DNA from: Elusimicrobiales bacterium
Lineage (GTDB): Bacteria > Elusimicrobiota > Elusimicrobia > Elusimicrobiales > UBA9959
NCBI GenBank assembly: GCA_028713125.1
Contig: JAQTOU010000003.1
Location: forward strand, 248,001-312,000
Length of the DNA: 64,000 nucleotides
Reading direction: 5' to 3'
The position numbers and the translations under genes were made by a program. A model generated the notes under the pieces. The model was not told where the DNA came from. It saw only the letters and a program-made list of their open reading frames with translations, and did no database searches. Positions 52,293 through 61,416 of this stretch are shown piece after piece; the first letter of the stretch is position 1, and each line of letters starts with the position of its first letter.

Positions 52293-53735
52293 TTATATAA
52301 GGTAGACGGCGCAAGCTCCCGGGGCCAGCCGCGCGGTAATTTTTCCGCCGGAATGTTTCAGGGTTACGCCGCTGTTTATCGCGGCTCCCGGTTTTTTGCC
52401 GAGGGCGCCGGGCTTCAATTCCAGCTCTTTGGCGGAGGCGCCGGAGTTCATCAGGCAGACCAGGGAACCGGTCGCGGCGAAGCGCCTGAAGGCCAGGACT
52501 TCTCCGTCGCAATGCTCTTTGATGAATTCGAATTTGCCGTCTTTTATCGCCGGGCTTGCTTCGCGCAAAGCGGCCAGCCGCTTATAGAGGGCCAAGAGGT
52601 CTTTGTTCCAGGAACTTTTATCGCTCCAGGGCATCCCTCTCCGCGTTCCGGCATTGAAAGCGCCCTCCAGCCCGAGTTCCTCGCCGTAATAAATATTTAT
52701 CGCGCCGGGGAAGAGGAAGGAGAAAACCACGGCCAGCCTCATTCTTGTTTCGTCGCCGCCGTAGGTGCTGAGCATCCGGTCCGTGTCGTGGCTGGACATC
52801 ATGTTCATCTGCCTCAGCGTGGTTTCCGGCTTGTACTGCCCAAGCAGGCTTTCGATGCCGCGGATGAAAGCGGCCTGCCCGCAATGCTTCAGCTTCTTCC
52901 CGGCGTAAGAATGGGTAAGCTTCAGCTTTTTCCCGCCGAAATAGGAGATGCAGGCGGCGCTCAGCTGGTAGTTCATCACCGCGTCGAACTGGTCGCCTTT
53001 CAGCCAGCGCTTCGCCTCGCCCCAGATCTCGCCGGTGATATAGCAGTCCGGGTTGACGGCTTTGCAGACGCGCCTGAACTCCCGCCAGAAAGAATCGTCG
53101 TTTATCTCGTACGGCACGTCCAGCCGCCACCCGTCTATTCCCTGCTCCAGCCAGTACTTTGCGACGCCGAGGATAAAATTTCTGACCTCGGGATTTTTAG
53201 TGTTGAACTTCGGGAGGGCGGGCAGGCCCCACCAGCAGGAATAGTTCGGCTTCTCGCCTTTCTTAAGATTATAGGCCTTCAGCGGATACCCGTGCGGGTG
53301 GAACCACTTCTTATAAGGGGACGCCGCCCCGTTCTCCAGCAAATGGTTGAACTGGAAGAAACCGCGGCTGGCGTGGTTGAACACTCCGTCGAGAATGACC
53401 TTTATGCCGCGCTTGTGGGCCGCTTTAAGGAAAGACTTCAAGGCCGGATTTCCTCCAAGCACCGGGTCCACCGAATAATAATCGAAAGTGTGGTACCTGT
53501 GGTTGGCGGCGGAGGAGAAGATCGGGGTGAAATATACCGCGTTCACGCCCAGGCCGCGGAGATAGTCCAGTTTCTCTTCCGCCCCTTTAAGATTTCCGCC
53601 CTTGAACCCGTCGCGCGTTTCCGGCGAGTCCCATTTCTCGAAAACCCCGTAGACCCTGGCCGTTTTCGATCTGGCGAACCGGTCCGGGAAGATCTGGTAG
53701 ATTACCGCGCCCTTCACCCAGTTGAGATGTTCCAT
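52293..53735 (-). CDS. GH13 alpha-amylase-family glycosidase
   Basis: 480 residues; no signal peptide, so cytoplasmic. (beta/alpha)8 regions: I DGVFNHASRG, II GWRLDVPYEI with nucleophile Asp, III ITGEIWGEAKRW with acid/base Glu, IV MMSSHDTDRM with Asp. VYQIFPDRFARS near the start and GLGVNAVYFTPIFSSAANHRYHTFDYY are typical of neopullulanase/cyclomaltodextrinase-type enzymes, but the N-terminal CBM34 domain (100+ residues) that these have is absent. It probably acts on maltodextrins or stored glucan. Terminal beta domain ends GKITARLAPGACAVYLI. Follows rpsA on the minus strand past a terminator. Confidence 0.9.
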   Translation of the reverse strand: MEHLNWVKGAVIYQIFPDRFARSKTARVYGVFEKWDSPETRDGFKGGNLKGAEEKLDYLRGLGVNAVYFTPIFSSAANHRYHTFDYYSVDPVLGGNPALKSFLKAAHKRGIKVILDGVFNHASRGFFQFNHLLENGAASPYKKWFHPHGYPLKAYNLKKGEKPNYSCWWGLPALPKFNTKNPEVRNFILGVAKYWLEQGIDGWRLDVPYEINDDSFWREFRRVCKAVNPDCYITGEIWGEAKRWLKGDQFDAVMNYQLSAACISYFGGKKLKLTHSYAGKKLKHCGQAAFIRGIESLLGQYKPETTLRQMNMMSSHDTDRMLSTYGGDETRMRLAVVFSFLFPGAINIYYGEELGLEGAFNAGTRRGMPWSDKSSWNKDLLALYKRLAALREASPAIKDGKFEFIKEHCDGEVLAFRRFAATGSLVCLMNSGASAKELELKPGALGKKPGAAINSGVTLKHSGGKITARLAPGACAVYLI

Positions 53736-53750
53736 GGTAGATCCTCTTAT

Positions 53751-53779
53751 AAAAAATCCCCCCGGCTTTCCGGAGGGAC
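53751..53779 (-). terminator. Terminator of rpsA
   Basis: On the minus strand TCCCTCCGG, loop AAAG, CCGGGGGGA, then TTTTTT; 25 bp beyond the rpsA stop and 16 bp before the GH13 start. Confidence 0.85.
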
Positions 53780-53803
53780 TTTTTAGCGGCTGCCTGCTCC
53801 GGC

Positions 53804-55006
53804 TTATTTATCTATCTTGTTGCGCTGTTCCATCTGGCGCTTGAGCTGCTCGCCCATGGAGCCCATGGCGGGTTCCTCGGCGGCCTTGGCAGTTTCCTGC
53901 TTCTGGTATTTCTGCATCGTGGCCGTAGTTTCCTCTTCTTCGCGGCTGATGTCCGCCGGTACCAGCGAGATGCGCTTATTGGCCACGTCCACGGCCTCTA
54001 CGCGCACTTCGATGTCCTGCCCGGCCTTTAAAACGTCTTCGGGGTGGTTGATCCGCTTGTCGCCGCCCAGGCGGGAGACGTGGATAAGCCCGTCGACGCC
54101 GTCGCCAAGCGTTATGAAAGCGCCGAACGGGGCGAGGCGGGACACCCTGCCGGTGTGGTAGGAGCCGGCGGGCCATTTCTGCGCCGCGGTGTCCCAGGGA
54201 TTGGGCAGCGTGTCTTTCAGGCTCAGCGAGATCCTGCGATTGTCCCAGTCCAAAGTCTTTATGATCACTTCCACCGGCTGGCCGGCGGTGAGCAGGTCGC
54301 TCACTTTCTCGGTGCGGCCCCAGGCCATCTCGGAAACGGGCAGCAGGCCTTCCACGCCGCCGATGTCTACGAAAGCGCCGAATTTCTGTATCGAGGTCAC
54401 CACGCCGCGGATCTTGTGGCCTTCCTGGAGGGTCGCTTTAAGCTCGACTATTTTCTCCTGCCTTTCCTTCTCCACGATCTCCCGGCGGGAGAGCACGATG
54501 TCGCGGCGGTCGCATTCGATGATGAAGAAGATCATCGAGGCGCCGATATAGGCCTCTTTGTTCTCGTCGCGGCGGATGCCCATCTGCGAGTAGGGGCAGA
54601 AAGCGCGCATGCCGCCGGAGATGATGATCTCGAAGCCGCCTTTCAGCTCCTTGGAAACTTTGCCTTCCATCGGGATATGGTTCTTGAAGGCGTCCATCAG
54701 CTGGGCGCGGGCCGCCGGGCCGGTGCCTATCTTGGTGGTGAAGCGCATCTCGCCTTCCTCGGTATGCAGGAAGTAGGCGCGCACTTTATCGCCCGTTTTG
54801 ACCAGTAAATTGCCTTCGGCGTCCTTGAGTTCGTTGACGTCGATATAGCCTTCGCCCTTGCCGCCCACTTCGATCAGGGCCCACTCGGGGGTGATGTTCA
54901 CGATAGGGGCCTCCACTTTCTGGCCGGGCTCCATCCTTGAGGGCTCTTTGTAGGTCTGTTCGAACATTTTTGCGAAATCTTCTTCGTTTTCCATTACATT
55001 CTCCAT
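53804..55006 (-). CDS. rpsA: Ribosomal protein S1-like, four S1 domains
   Basis: 400 residues from the ATG at 55006, chosen because GGAG lies 7-10 nt before it; an ATG 12 nt later is also possible. Four S1/OB domains: PGQKVEAPIVNITPEWALIEVGGKGEGYIDV, EGKVSKELKGGFEIIISGGMRAFCPYSQ, EGHKIRGVVTSIQKFGAFVDIGGVEGLLPVSEMAWGR and SYHTGRVSRLAPFGAFITLGDGVDGLIHVSRLG. Four rather than six domains is usual outside Proteobacteria. It binds mRNA on the 30S subunit. The acidic/Gln-rich C-terminus is unstructured. Confidence 0.9.
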   Translation of the reverse strand: MENVMENEEDFAKMFEQTYKEPSRMEPGQKVEAPIVNITPEWALIEVGGKGEGYIDVNELKDAEGNLLVKTGDKVRAYFLHTEEGEMRFTTKIGTGPAARAQLMDAFKNHIPMEGKVSKELKGGFEIIISGGMRAFCPYSQMGIRRDENKEAYIGASMIFFIIECDRRDIVLSRREIVEKERQEKIVELKATLQEGHKIRGVVTSIQKFGAFVDIGGVEGLLPVSEMAWGRTEKVSDLLTAGQPVEVIIKTLDWDNRRISLSLKDTLPNPWDTAAQKWPAGSYHTGRVSRLAPFGAFITLGDGVDGLIHVSRLGGDKRINHPEDVLKAGQDIEVRVEAVDVANKRISLVPADISREEEETTATMQKYQKQETAKAAEEPAMGSMGEQLKRQMEQRNKIDK

Positions 55007-55054
55007 TGTAGTCTCCAGGGTGTATAACGCGCGTGTATATGACATTTTACCAAA

Positions 55055-56818
55055 TTACAGGCCCGGGAGGGCGTAAAGAGTGAAATCGCGGTTGGAGTAG
55101 AGCGGCTTGAAGGCCAGCGGGGCTTCGCTCCTGCGGACTACGTAGGCGGCGCCGTATTTGCGCCCCAGGGCCAGGAAGCCGCTCCGCGGGATGCGGGAAT
55201 AGCCCTGGTCCGGCCCGTCGGGCGAGGGGCTCGCGGCGCGCAGGTCCGCCAGCCTTTGCTCCCACTCTTTTTCGAAGCCGGGGGCCCAGTGCATCGCGCC
55301 GGCGTCAAGCCATTCGGTAACCGGGGAGCGCAGAGAAAAGACCCTGAAGCCGTATGTGTCCGGCGGAACCAGGAAAACCGCGGTGGCCGGCGTATTCTCC
55401 CGCGCCCATTTTTGAAGAGCGATCCATGAGGCGGTTTCCTCGCCGTAATTGCTCCAGGCCCGGGAGGCCAGGCGGTAATTTATCAGCGGCAAATACGGGA
55501 TGAGCACGGCGGCCAGGGTCAGGAGCGCGGCGCGGCCGGGGCTGATGGCGGTTTTGTAGGATTTACCGGCCAGGGCCCCGAGCCCGAAGAACAGGAGCGC
55601 GACCGTGTATTTTTTATGCTCCGGCGAAACTCCGGGCAGGAAGAAGAGTTCTTTGGCGCAGAAAGCCGCGCCGGCGAGAGCCGCCGCCCGGAAGAGCCAG
55701 GCCGGGCCGAAGCGCCAGGCCAGAAGCAGGGCGAGGGCGAAGAGCGGGTAAACGGCCTGTCCTGTTTCCATGAATGACAGGAGGAGGAGCGCGCCAAGCG
55801 CCCAGCCGCCGGGTTCTTCTTTATCGTAAAGGCCGCGCAGGAGATCGGCGGCGAAGATCAGCCCGAAGAGGCAGAAGAAAGCGTCGCTGCGGAAAAACTG
55901 TAGGTTGACCAGCTGCGGCAGGGGCAGAAGCTCGCCGAAGACGAAAGCGGCCGCCCACAGGATATAAAAAGCGCGCAGGAAAGCCGAAAGGTTCCGCTTT
56001 TCCCCGGAGCTTCCCAGCCCGCCGTAGATCGCGAGCAAATTGAGCGGCAGGAAGACGGCTATCCTGAACCATTTCGCGGCGCTCCAGCCCGAGGGGAAAT
56101 AGTGGCCCGGATACCAGCTCTTCAGGATGGCCGAATAATGCGGGCCGGGCCCGCCGAACTGGTTATGCAGCGTGCTCAGCCAGCCCAGCCAGGCCAGGGC
56201 TATAACGCCGAGCGCCGCCCAGCCCCGCCGCATAGCCGCGGCGTCCGGAGCCCCGCGCAGGGCGGAAGCGTAGAGGGCCGCGAGGAAAAGGGCGAGCAGG
56301 CCGTTTATGAAGAGCATCCCGCCGAGCATAATGAAGGCCGGCAGATATTTCTTCCTCAGGAATAAAAGAAGCGAGAGCGTTCCCGCCAGGCCGGCGAGAG
56401 AACTCTGGAAAAGCGAAGTTTTCAGCAGCGGGTCCTCGCCCATCAGGGTCAGGACGTTCGACTGCGCGCTTACTGCCGCGAGCAGGACCGCGGCGAAAGC
56501 GGTCTTCCTGTTCCCCGTCAGGGTCTCGGCCAGCCCGAAGACCAGCGCCAGGAAAAAAAAGCGCGCGGCCAGGTAGGCGGCCAAATGCAGCGTCTCCAGC
56601 GGGGCGAAGCGGCCCAGGAAGGCGGCGGCCGCCGGGTAAAGCGAAGGGAAGGAAGAGAAAGACTTCAGGAAAATATCGCCGGGATAGAGCGCGGGGTCAG
56701 CCAGGCGGTGGATATAAGGCAGGACCTGGGCCAGGTTCGGGTCCACCCCGAAATCATAGCCGAACAGGAGAATTGAAAGGCCCGTCATCAGCGCGGCCCA
56801 GAGGTATTTGTATTTCAC
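55055..56818 (-). CDS. Polytopic membrane protein, DUF6798-like
   Basis: 587 residues, GTG start, about 12 membrane helices spread over the first 450 residues, with a C-terminal soluble part (NYGEETASWIALQKWARENTPATAVFLVPPDTYGFRVFSLRSPVTEWLDAG). The N-terminal FGYDFGVDPNLAQVLPYIHRLADPALYPGDIF loop (acidic, between the first two helices) and the overall layout resemble GT-C-type glycosyltransferases and DUF6798 proteins; no sugar donor can be named. No clear ribosome site. On the far side of its start lies the structured RNA candidate at 56869-57002. Confidence 0.65.
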   Translation of the reverse strand: MKYKYLWAALMTGLSILLFGYDFGVDPNLAQVLPYIHRLADPALYPGDIFLKSFSSFPSLYPAAAAFLGRFAPLETLHLAAYLAARFFFLALVFGLAETLTGNRKTAFAAVLLAAVSAQSNVLTLMGEDPLLKTSLFQSSLAGLAGTLSLLLFLRKKYLPAFIMLGGMLFINGLLALFLAALYASALRGAPDAAAMRRGWAALGVIALAWLGWLSTLHNQFGGPGPHYSAILKSWYPGHYFPSGWSAAKWFRIAVFLPLNLLAIYGGLGSSGEKRNLSAFLRAFYILWAAAFVFGELLPLPQLVNLQFFRSDAFFCLFGLIFAADLLRGLYDKEEPGGWALGALLLLSFMETGQAVYPLFALALLLAWRFGPAWLFRAAALAGAAFCAKELFFLPGVSPEHKKYTVALLFFGLGALAGKSYKTAISPGRAALLTLAAVLIPYLPLINYRLASRAWSNYGEETASWIALQKWARENTPATAVFLVPPDTYGFRVFSLRSPVTEWLDAGAMHWAPGFEKEWEQRLADLRAASPSPDGPDQGYSRIPRSGFLALGRKYGAAYVVRRSEAPLAFKPLYSNRDFTLYALPGL

Positions 56819-56868
56819 CGGCTATATCTTATAAAAAAACCCTGCATCGTTATTTATGAGAGCTACAG

Positions 56869-57002
56869 GCGACGCGGGGACCGGGTTAGCAAAACCGTCG
56901 TTGAGCCTGCCGGTTGCATAGCCCGGCAGGCGAATACCGAGTGAGGCCACGGTGTGACCGAACGCGTTTTGCGTTCCGGTCCCCGTGGCGCCCCCGCGTC
57001 GC
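56869..57002. ncRNA. Candidate structured RNA: four-helix junction
   Basis: Nested helices: P1 GCGACGCGGGG/CCCCGCGTCGC (56869-56879 with 56992-57002, 11 bp perfect); P2 GGTT/AACC (56884-56896); P3 GCCTGCCGG/CCGGCAGGC (56905-56931, 9 bp perfect, 9-nt loop); P4 GCCACGG/CCGTGGC (56946-56952 with 56983-56989) enclosing a 10-bp inner stem with one bulge (56956-56965 with 56971-56981). Junction strands are GTCGTTGA and GAATACCGAGTGAG. An alternative 9-bp helix GGGGACCGG/CCGGTCCCC (56876-56884 with 56976-56984) competes. Orientation is open: the gap feeds both the uridine-kinase gene (plus) and the membrane-protein gene (minus), where seven T follow at 56839-56833. It fits no riboswitch consensus I know. 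Confidence 0.55.
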
Positions 57003-57085
57003 GGGTATATCTTTCAGCTCAAAAAGTGAAGACTCTTTTTTTATTTTGTATCATAGACTTATACTTTTCCGGCGGCGGGACAAAT

Positions 57086-57727
57086 ATGGACAACACCAAG
57101 AAATCGCGCTTCATCCTCGGCATAGCCGGCGGCTCCGGCTCCGGCAAGACCACGCTGGCCGGCAAGCTCATCGACCAGTGCGGGAAGATAGGCATCGACG
57201 GCCAGCTTTTTTCGCTGGATAATTATTACCAGCCGCTGGACCACCTCGATTTCGAAGACAGGAAGACCTACAACTTCGACCACCCCGACGCGATAGATTC
57301 CGTCCTGGCCGTAAAGCACCTGCACGACCTCTGCGCCGGCAAGGTCATCCAGCAGCCGGTCTACGATTTCAAGCAGCATACCCGCGAAAAAGAGACCGTC
57401 CCGTGCAAGCCCACGCAGCTGATAGTGGTGGAGGGGCTCTACACCCTGCATTTCCCTAAGCTGCTGGCCCTGTGCGACTATAAGATCTTCGTCTCCACCG
57501 GCATGGTCACCGCCGTGCTGCGCCGCGTTCAGCGCGATATCAGCGAGCGCGGCCGCGACATAGAGGGGATCAAGCACCAGATCCTCTCCACCGTGCTCCC
57601 GATGTACGAGAATTTCGTTAAGCCCACGCAGAAGAACGCGCATTTCTCCATAAACTGGGAGGGCGAGGAGATCCCCGGCAAAGCCACCGAAGGCCTGGTC
57701 CGCATGATGCGCGACCATTTCCGCTAA
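57086..57727 (+). CDS. udk: Uridine kinase / phosphoribulokinase family protein
   Basis: 213 residues from the ATG at 57086; the frame extends 44 codons upstream into the structured RNA but without coding character. P-loop GIAGGSGSGKTTLAGKL; substrate region SLDNYYQPLDHLDFEDRKTYNFDHPDAID with the catalytic Asp; QQPVYDFKQHTREKETV; Walker B-like IVVEGLYTLHF; lid RRVQRDISERGRDIEGIKHQ. It should phosphorylate uridine/cytidine for pyrimidine salvage. The tail VKPTQKNAHFSINWEGEEIPGKATEGLVRMM is family-like. Followed by palindromes and a terminator. Confidence 0.88.
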   Translation: MDNTKKSRFILGIAGGSGSGKTTLAGKLIDQCGKIGIDGQLFSLDNYYQPLDHLDFEDRKTYNFDHPDAIDSVLAVKHLHDLCAGKVIQQPVYDFKQHTREKETVPCKPTQLIVVEGLYTLHFPKLLALCDYKIFVSTGMVTAVLRRVQRDISERGRDIEGIKHQILSTVLPMYENFVKPTQKNAHFSINWEGEEIPGKATEGLVRMMRDHFR

Positions 57728-57731
57728 GTCC

Positions 57732-57782
57732 CTGCCGAGGCTTCGCCCCGGCAGAAAATACTATCGAGGTTGAGCCTCGATA
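57732..57782 (+). repeat. Type-A plus type-B palindromes (copy 3)
   Basis: Type A CTGCCGAGGC / GCCCCGGCAG, loop TTC (57732-57754), then after AAAATAC type B TATCGAGG / CCTCGATA, loop TTGAG (57762-57782). Compared with the copy at 35613, the fourth pair of A has changed from T-A to C-G, a compensatory change that keeps the stem. Confidence 0.75.
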
Positions 57783-57786
57783 TAAA

Positions 57787-57821
57787 AAGAAACCCGGGGA
57801 GCTTTCCCGGGTTTCTTTTTT
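57787..57821. terminator. Bidirectional terminator between udk and the C11 peptidase gene
   Basis: Perfect 12-bp stem AAGAAACCCGGG / CCCGGGTTTCTT with 7-nt loop, T-run on the plus strand and A-run (T on minus) on the other side, serving both convergent genes. Confidence 0.92.
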
Positions 57822-57837
57822 GGCTGGCGGAAGGAGG

Positions 57838-59259
57838 TTACTTGCGCCACACTCCGTCCGACCAGGTCACGAACTCGTCCCACTGGGAGGCTTTCGAGAG
57901 GGAGAGGTCGCCGTACTTGGTCTCGAAGATGGCGGCCAGCTGCGGGGGCACGGTCTTGATCTTCATGGTGGTGTTGATGGCCAGGCCGCCGACATTCTCG
58001 TAGTTATAGCCGTTCTCGGCGTCCTTGTGGAGGCCGACCGAGCGCATCACCAGGGTGTTCTTTATGAAGCCCATCAGGTTCCTGGCGGCCAGGCGGGTCT
58101 CCTGCGACCGGGCATTTGCGTCGAAGAGGGCGGCGAAGTCGTAGAGGTCCGCGTAGGCGGCTATCAGCTTTTTCTTGTCGTTCTTCGGATCGAGGCTAGT
58201 GAAGCGGATGACATTGCCGATGGCGGCCTTCGCGGCTTCGGTCTCATTGTTGCGCATTGCGGCGCCGGCGAAAGCGTCCAGGTAGCCGGGCAGGTCATTA
58301 AGGGCGGCGGGGCGCACCGTAGAGAGCGTTCCGGTCACGGTATCCAGCGGCATGGTCAGCGGGCCTACGCTCATCCCGGCGGCGTAGAATTCTTTGTACC
58401 AGTTCATCAGCCAGTCGCTGAACTGCTCGTCGGTGAAAGCTGTATTGGCGTTCATGAAGGCCAGGAGCTTTTCATAGTCGAAGCCCTGCGCCAGCATGGT
58501 CTCCTCGGAGCCCACGAACAGGCCGGCGTAATCCTTCATCTCGTAGAGCACTTCGGCCATCTGCTGCAGGCAGGCGTTCTGCATCAGCACGTCCACGTAG
58601 CCGGCCCCTTTCATCATCTCGCCCAGCTGGCGGGTGCGCACGTAGTTCTTGGTCTCGTCGTCGAAAAGGATGCCCTTGTTGGCGGTCCCGGTGCCGGAGG
58701 GGGCCTGCTGCATATTGGGGTCGATCCAGCCCAGGCCGTGGTTCCAGAGTACCAGCATATATTTTTTGGCGGGGAAGGTCTTTTTGGACCACTGCACGAA
58801 CTCCACCACGCGCTTATAGTCGCCCATGTCGGCGTCCGGGAATTCGCCGTAAACTTTTTCCCCTGAGGAGAGGAAGCCGCCTTTCTCTATCAGGAGGCGG
58901 CGGGAGCCTTTGCCGGTGGCGCCGTGCTCTACCACGATATTTATCTTGTCGGTGGTCCCGACCTTCTTCATTTCGGCCATGTCTTTCACGGCCCATTTGC
59001 CCGACAGCCCCAGCAGCTGGCTTTCGCTGAGGTTGTTCTTTGCGTTCATGAAGACCATGACGGTCCATTCTTTCACGGGCATGGGGGCTTCCGGTTTTGC
59101 GGGGCTGAAAATATCAAGGATGCCCTTGTCGGCCTGCGCGGCTTTGATGTCTGCGGCGCTTATCCCGTTCAGATCGAAATCCTGGGCTCTTAAGGCGGAG
59201 GAGCCGAGGACGATGAATGAAAGGGCCGCTGACAGGAGATTAAGGTTCTTTTTTATCAT
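57838..59259 (-). CDS. Clostripain-family (C11) cysteine peptidase
   Basis: 473 residues, signal peptide at 1-25 (LLSAALSFIVLGSSALRAQ). Core EWTVMVFMNAKNNL, catalytic His in YMLVLWNHGLGW, catalytic Cys in VLMQNACLQQMAEVLYEMKDYAGLFVGSEE, as in clostripain and PmC11. Such enzymes cut after basic residues, often autoactivating. The C-terminal half (MSVGPLTMPLDTVTGTLS, GLHKDAENGYNYENVGGLAINTTMKIKTVP) has no match I can name. Periplasmic or secreted. Convergent with udk. Confidence 0.88.
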   Translation of the reverse strand: MIKKNLNLLSAALSFIVLGSSALRAQDFDLNGISAADIKAAQADKGILDIFSPAKPEAPMPVKEWTVMVFMNAKNNLSESQLLGLSGKWAVKDMAEMKKVGTTDKINIVVEHGATGKGSRRLLIEKGGFLSSGEKVYGEFPDADMGDYKRVVEFVQWSKKTFPAKKYMLVLWNHGLGWIDPNMQQAPSGTGTANKGILFDDETKNYVRTRQLGEMMKGAGYVDVLMQNACLQQMAEVLYEMKDYAGLFVGSEETMLAQGFDYEKLLAFMNANTAFTDEQFSDWLMNWYKEFYAAGMSVGPLTMPLDTVTGTLSTVRPAALNDLPGYLDAFAGAAMRNNETEAAKAAIGNVIRFTSLDPKNDKKKLIAAYADLYDFAALFDANARSQETRLAARNLMGFIKNTLVMRSVGLHKDAENGYNYENVGGLAINTTMKIKTVPPQLAAIFETKYGDLSLSKASQWDEFVTWSDGVWRK

Positions 59260-59397
59260 GAGTATATTCTAATGCGGCGCGGGTCCCGCTGCCAGGGGCC
59301 TAGGGCCCAGGCAAGCGTAGGCCTTTTGAACTTTCCCGGTTTAAAGCGCGGGCCTACTTATTGATATAATATCTATATTATCGCGATTGGAGGCACC

Positions 59398-61344
59398 ATG
59401 TCGAAAGCGCCCGATTTTTCTTATACCCCGGAGCAGGTGAAAACACTTTCGGAGGCCGTGATAAAGGAGCTTGAGGAAAAACTCAAAGTTCTTGTGAATA
59501 TCCCCGGCTCCCAGCGCAATTTCAGGAATACCATGCTCGCTTTCGAGAGCGCCGTCAGCGATTTCAGCGAAGCGGTGCAGGTCCCGATCATGCTGGCCTA
59601 TGTGTCGGACAATGAGCATTTGCGGACCGCGGGCCAGGAGCTGGAGCTTAAGATCAGCCAGTACTCGGTGGACCTGTTCACGCGCGAGGACGTGTTCGGC
59701 GCGCTGAACGAATACGCCGGCAAGGGCGAAAGGCTGGACGAAGTGGACGCCCGGCTGCTGGAAAAGACTTTAAGGGATTTCAAGCGCAACGGCCTCGGGC
59801 TGGAGCCGCGAAAAAAGAACAAAGTGAAAAAGCTGATGAAAGAGATCATCGGCCTGGAGCTGCAGTTCTCCCAGAACCTGCGCGGGGTGAACGATGCGCT
59901 GGAAGTCACGGCGGCCGAGCTTAAAGGGCTGCCGGAGGATTATAAGGCCCGGCTCAAGCAGACGGAGAAGGGCGGCTACCTGGTGACCATGAACACCCCG
60001 GACTATGTCCCGTTCATGGACAGCGCCGAGGACGGCGACGCCCGCAGGCGGCTCGAGCACAAGGTAAATAACCGCTGCGTGCCGGTCAATATAGAACTGA
60101 TGGAGAAGGCCATCGCCCTCCGCCGCAATCTGGGGAAGCTTCTCGGCTATCCGAGCTTCGCCGACTATATGCTGGCGGACCGCATGGCGAAGAACAGCGA
60201 AACGGTTTTCAAGTTCATGGAGCGCACCCAGGAGAAGCTGAAGAAAAAAGGCCGCAAAGAGCTGCGCGCCCGGCTCAAGCTGAAGGGCGGGGATGACAAG
60301 GTCCTGCGCGCCTGGGAATGGCGCTATTACAATAACCTGCTCAAGAAGAGCGAATATTCCATCGACCATGAAAAAATAAAAGAATATTTCCCCCTGGAAA
60401 CCGTGGTGAAGGGGATGTTCGACGTGTTCGGCGAGGTTTTCGGCGCCAGTTTCGTGCCCGCCCCGCTGCCTGTCTGGCACAAGGACGTCCGCGCCTACGA
60501 GGTGAAGAACCCGGACGGCTCCGTGGCCGCCTATTTCTATTTCGACCTGTTCCCGCGCGAGGGGAAGTACAAGCACGCGGCCTGCTTCGGCATCAGGCAC
60601 GGGCGCGAGCTGGCGGACGGTTCTTACGAACTGCCCGCCGCGGCCATCGTTTCCAATTTCCCGCCGCCTTCCGGCGACGCCCAGCCGCTGCTGAAGTTCG
60701 ACGACGTGGTGACCCTGTTCCACGAGTTCGGCCACGTCACTCACAATATTTTCACGAAAGCGAAGTACGGCAAGTTCTCCGGAACCAGCGTGTCGCGGGA
60801 CTTCGTCGAGGTCCCGTCCAAGATGCTGGAGAACTGGGCCTATGACCCGGCCGTGCTGCGCCGCATCTCCGGCCATTATAAGAACCCGGCGGAGAAACTG
60901 CCTGAGGCCCTGATAAAGAAGCTGATCGACGCGAAGAACATGGACTCCGGGCTGGTCTATTTGCGCCAGATATTTTTCAGCCTGCTGGACCTGCGCTACC
61001 ACACCGCGCGCGGCAAGGTGGATACCACCAAGGTCTACGATAAAATGATGAAGAAGATCTCCCTCATCCCGCTCAGCCCGGACTGCCACCCGCAGGCCAA
61101 TTTCGGCCATTTGATGGGCGGCTACGAGGCGGGCTACTACAGCTATCTCTGGTCCGAGGTCATAGCCCAGGACCTGTTCGGCGCTTTCGAGACTTCCGGG
61201 GTGATGAACCCGGAGACGGGGGCGAAATACCGGGAGCTTATCCTCGCCCCGGGCGGCAGTTACGACGAGGCGGCGCAGGTGGCGAAGTTCCTGGGCCGGC
61301 CCGCCGCCGAGGACGCCTTCCTGAAGAGCATAGACGCGGCTTGA
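59398..61344 (+). CDS. M3 family zinc metallopeptidase (oligopeptidase)
   Basis: 648 residues, no signal peptide. Zinc motif HEFGH in VVTLFHEFGHVTHNIFTKAKYGKFSGTSVSRDFVEVPSKMLENWAYDPAVL, with the third ligand Glu in DFVEVPSKMLEN. The N-terminal helical 'lid' (AGQELELKISQYSVDLFTREDVF, LRGVNDALEVTAAEL) and C-terminal GHLMGGYEAGYYSYLWSEVIAQDLF (Tyr/His) are typical of thimet oligopeptidase/Dcp. It degrades short peptides in the cytoplasm. GGAGG ribosome site; TATAAT at 59365-59370. Confidence 0.94.
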   Translation: MSKAPDFSYTPEQVKTLSEAVIKELEEKLKVLVNIPGSQRNFRNTMLAFESAVSDFSEAVQVPIMLAYVSDNEHLRTAGQELELKISQYSVDLFTREDVFGALNEYAGKGERLDEVDARLLEKTLRDFKRNGLGLEPRKKNKVKKLMKEIIGLELQFSQNLRGVNDALEVTAAELKGLPEDYKARLKQTEKGGYLVTMNTPDYVPFMDSAEDGDARRRLEHKVNNRCVPVNIELMEKAIALRRNLGKLLGYPSFADYMLADRMAKNSETVFKFMERTQEKLKKKGRKELRARLKLKGGDDKVLRAWEWRYYNNLLKKSEYSIDHEKIKEYFPLETVVKGMFDVFGEVFGASFVPAPLPVWHKDVRAYEVKNPDGSVAAYFYFDLFPREGKYKHAACFGIRHGRELADGSYELPAAAIVSNFPPPSGDAQPLLKFDDVVTLFHEFGHVTHNIFTKAKYGKFSGTSVSRDFVEVPSKMLENWAYDPAVLRRISGHYKNPAEKLPEALIKKLIDAKNMDSGLVYLRQIFFSLLDLRYHTARGKVDTTKVYDKMMKKISLIPLSPDCHPQANFGHLMGGYEAGYYSYLWSEVIAQDLFGAFETSGVMNPETGAKYRELILAPGGSYDEAAQVAKFLGRPAAEDAFLKSIDAA

Positions 61345-61416
61345 GGGGCGCCGGCGCGGTAAAGGGGCGGCGCGCCTGAAAACCTCCGTTGTTCCCTGTT
61401 GGCGGTTCATGGATTT

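Noticed and set aside
56869-57002. tRNA, tmRNA, SRP RNA or RNase P RNA at this place
   Set aside because: None of the required conserved elements (T-arm, tmRNA tag frame, GGAA SRP loop, P4 of RNase P) are present.
56954-57085. 44-codon N-terminal extension of the udk-family gene
   Set aside because: It runs through the P4 and P1 helices of the structured region and has no family counterpart; kinase homology starts at 57086.
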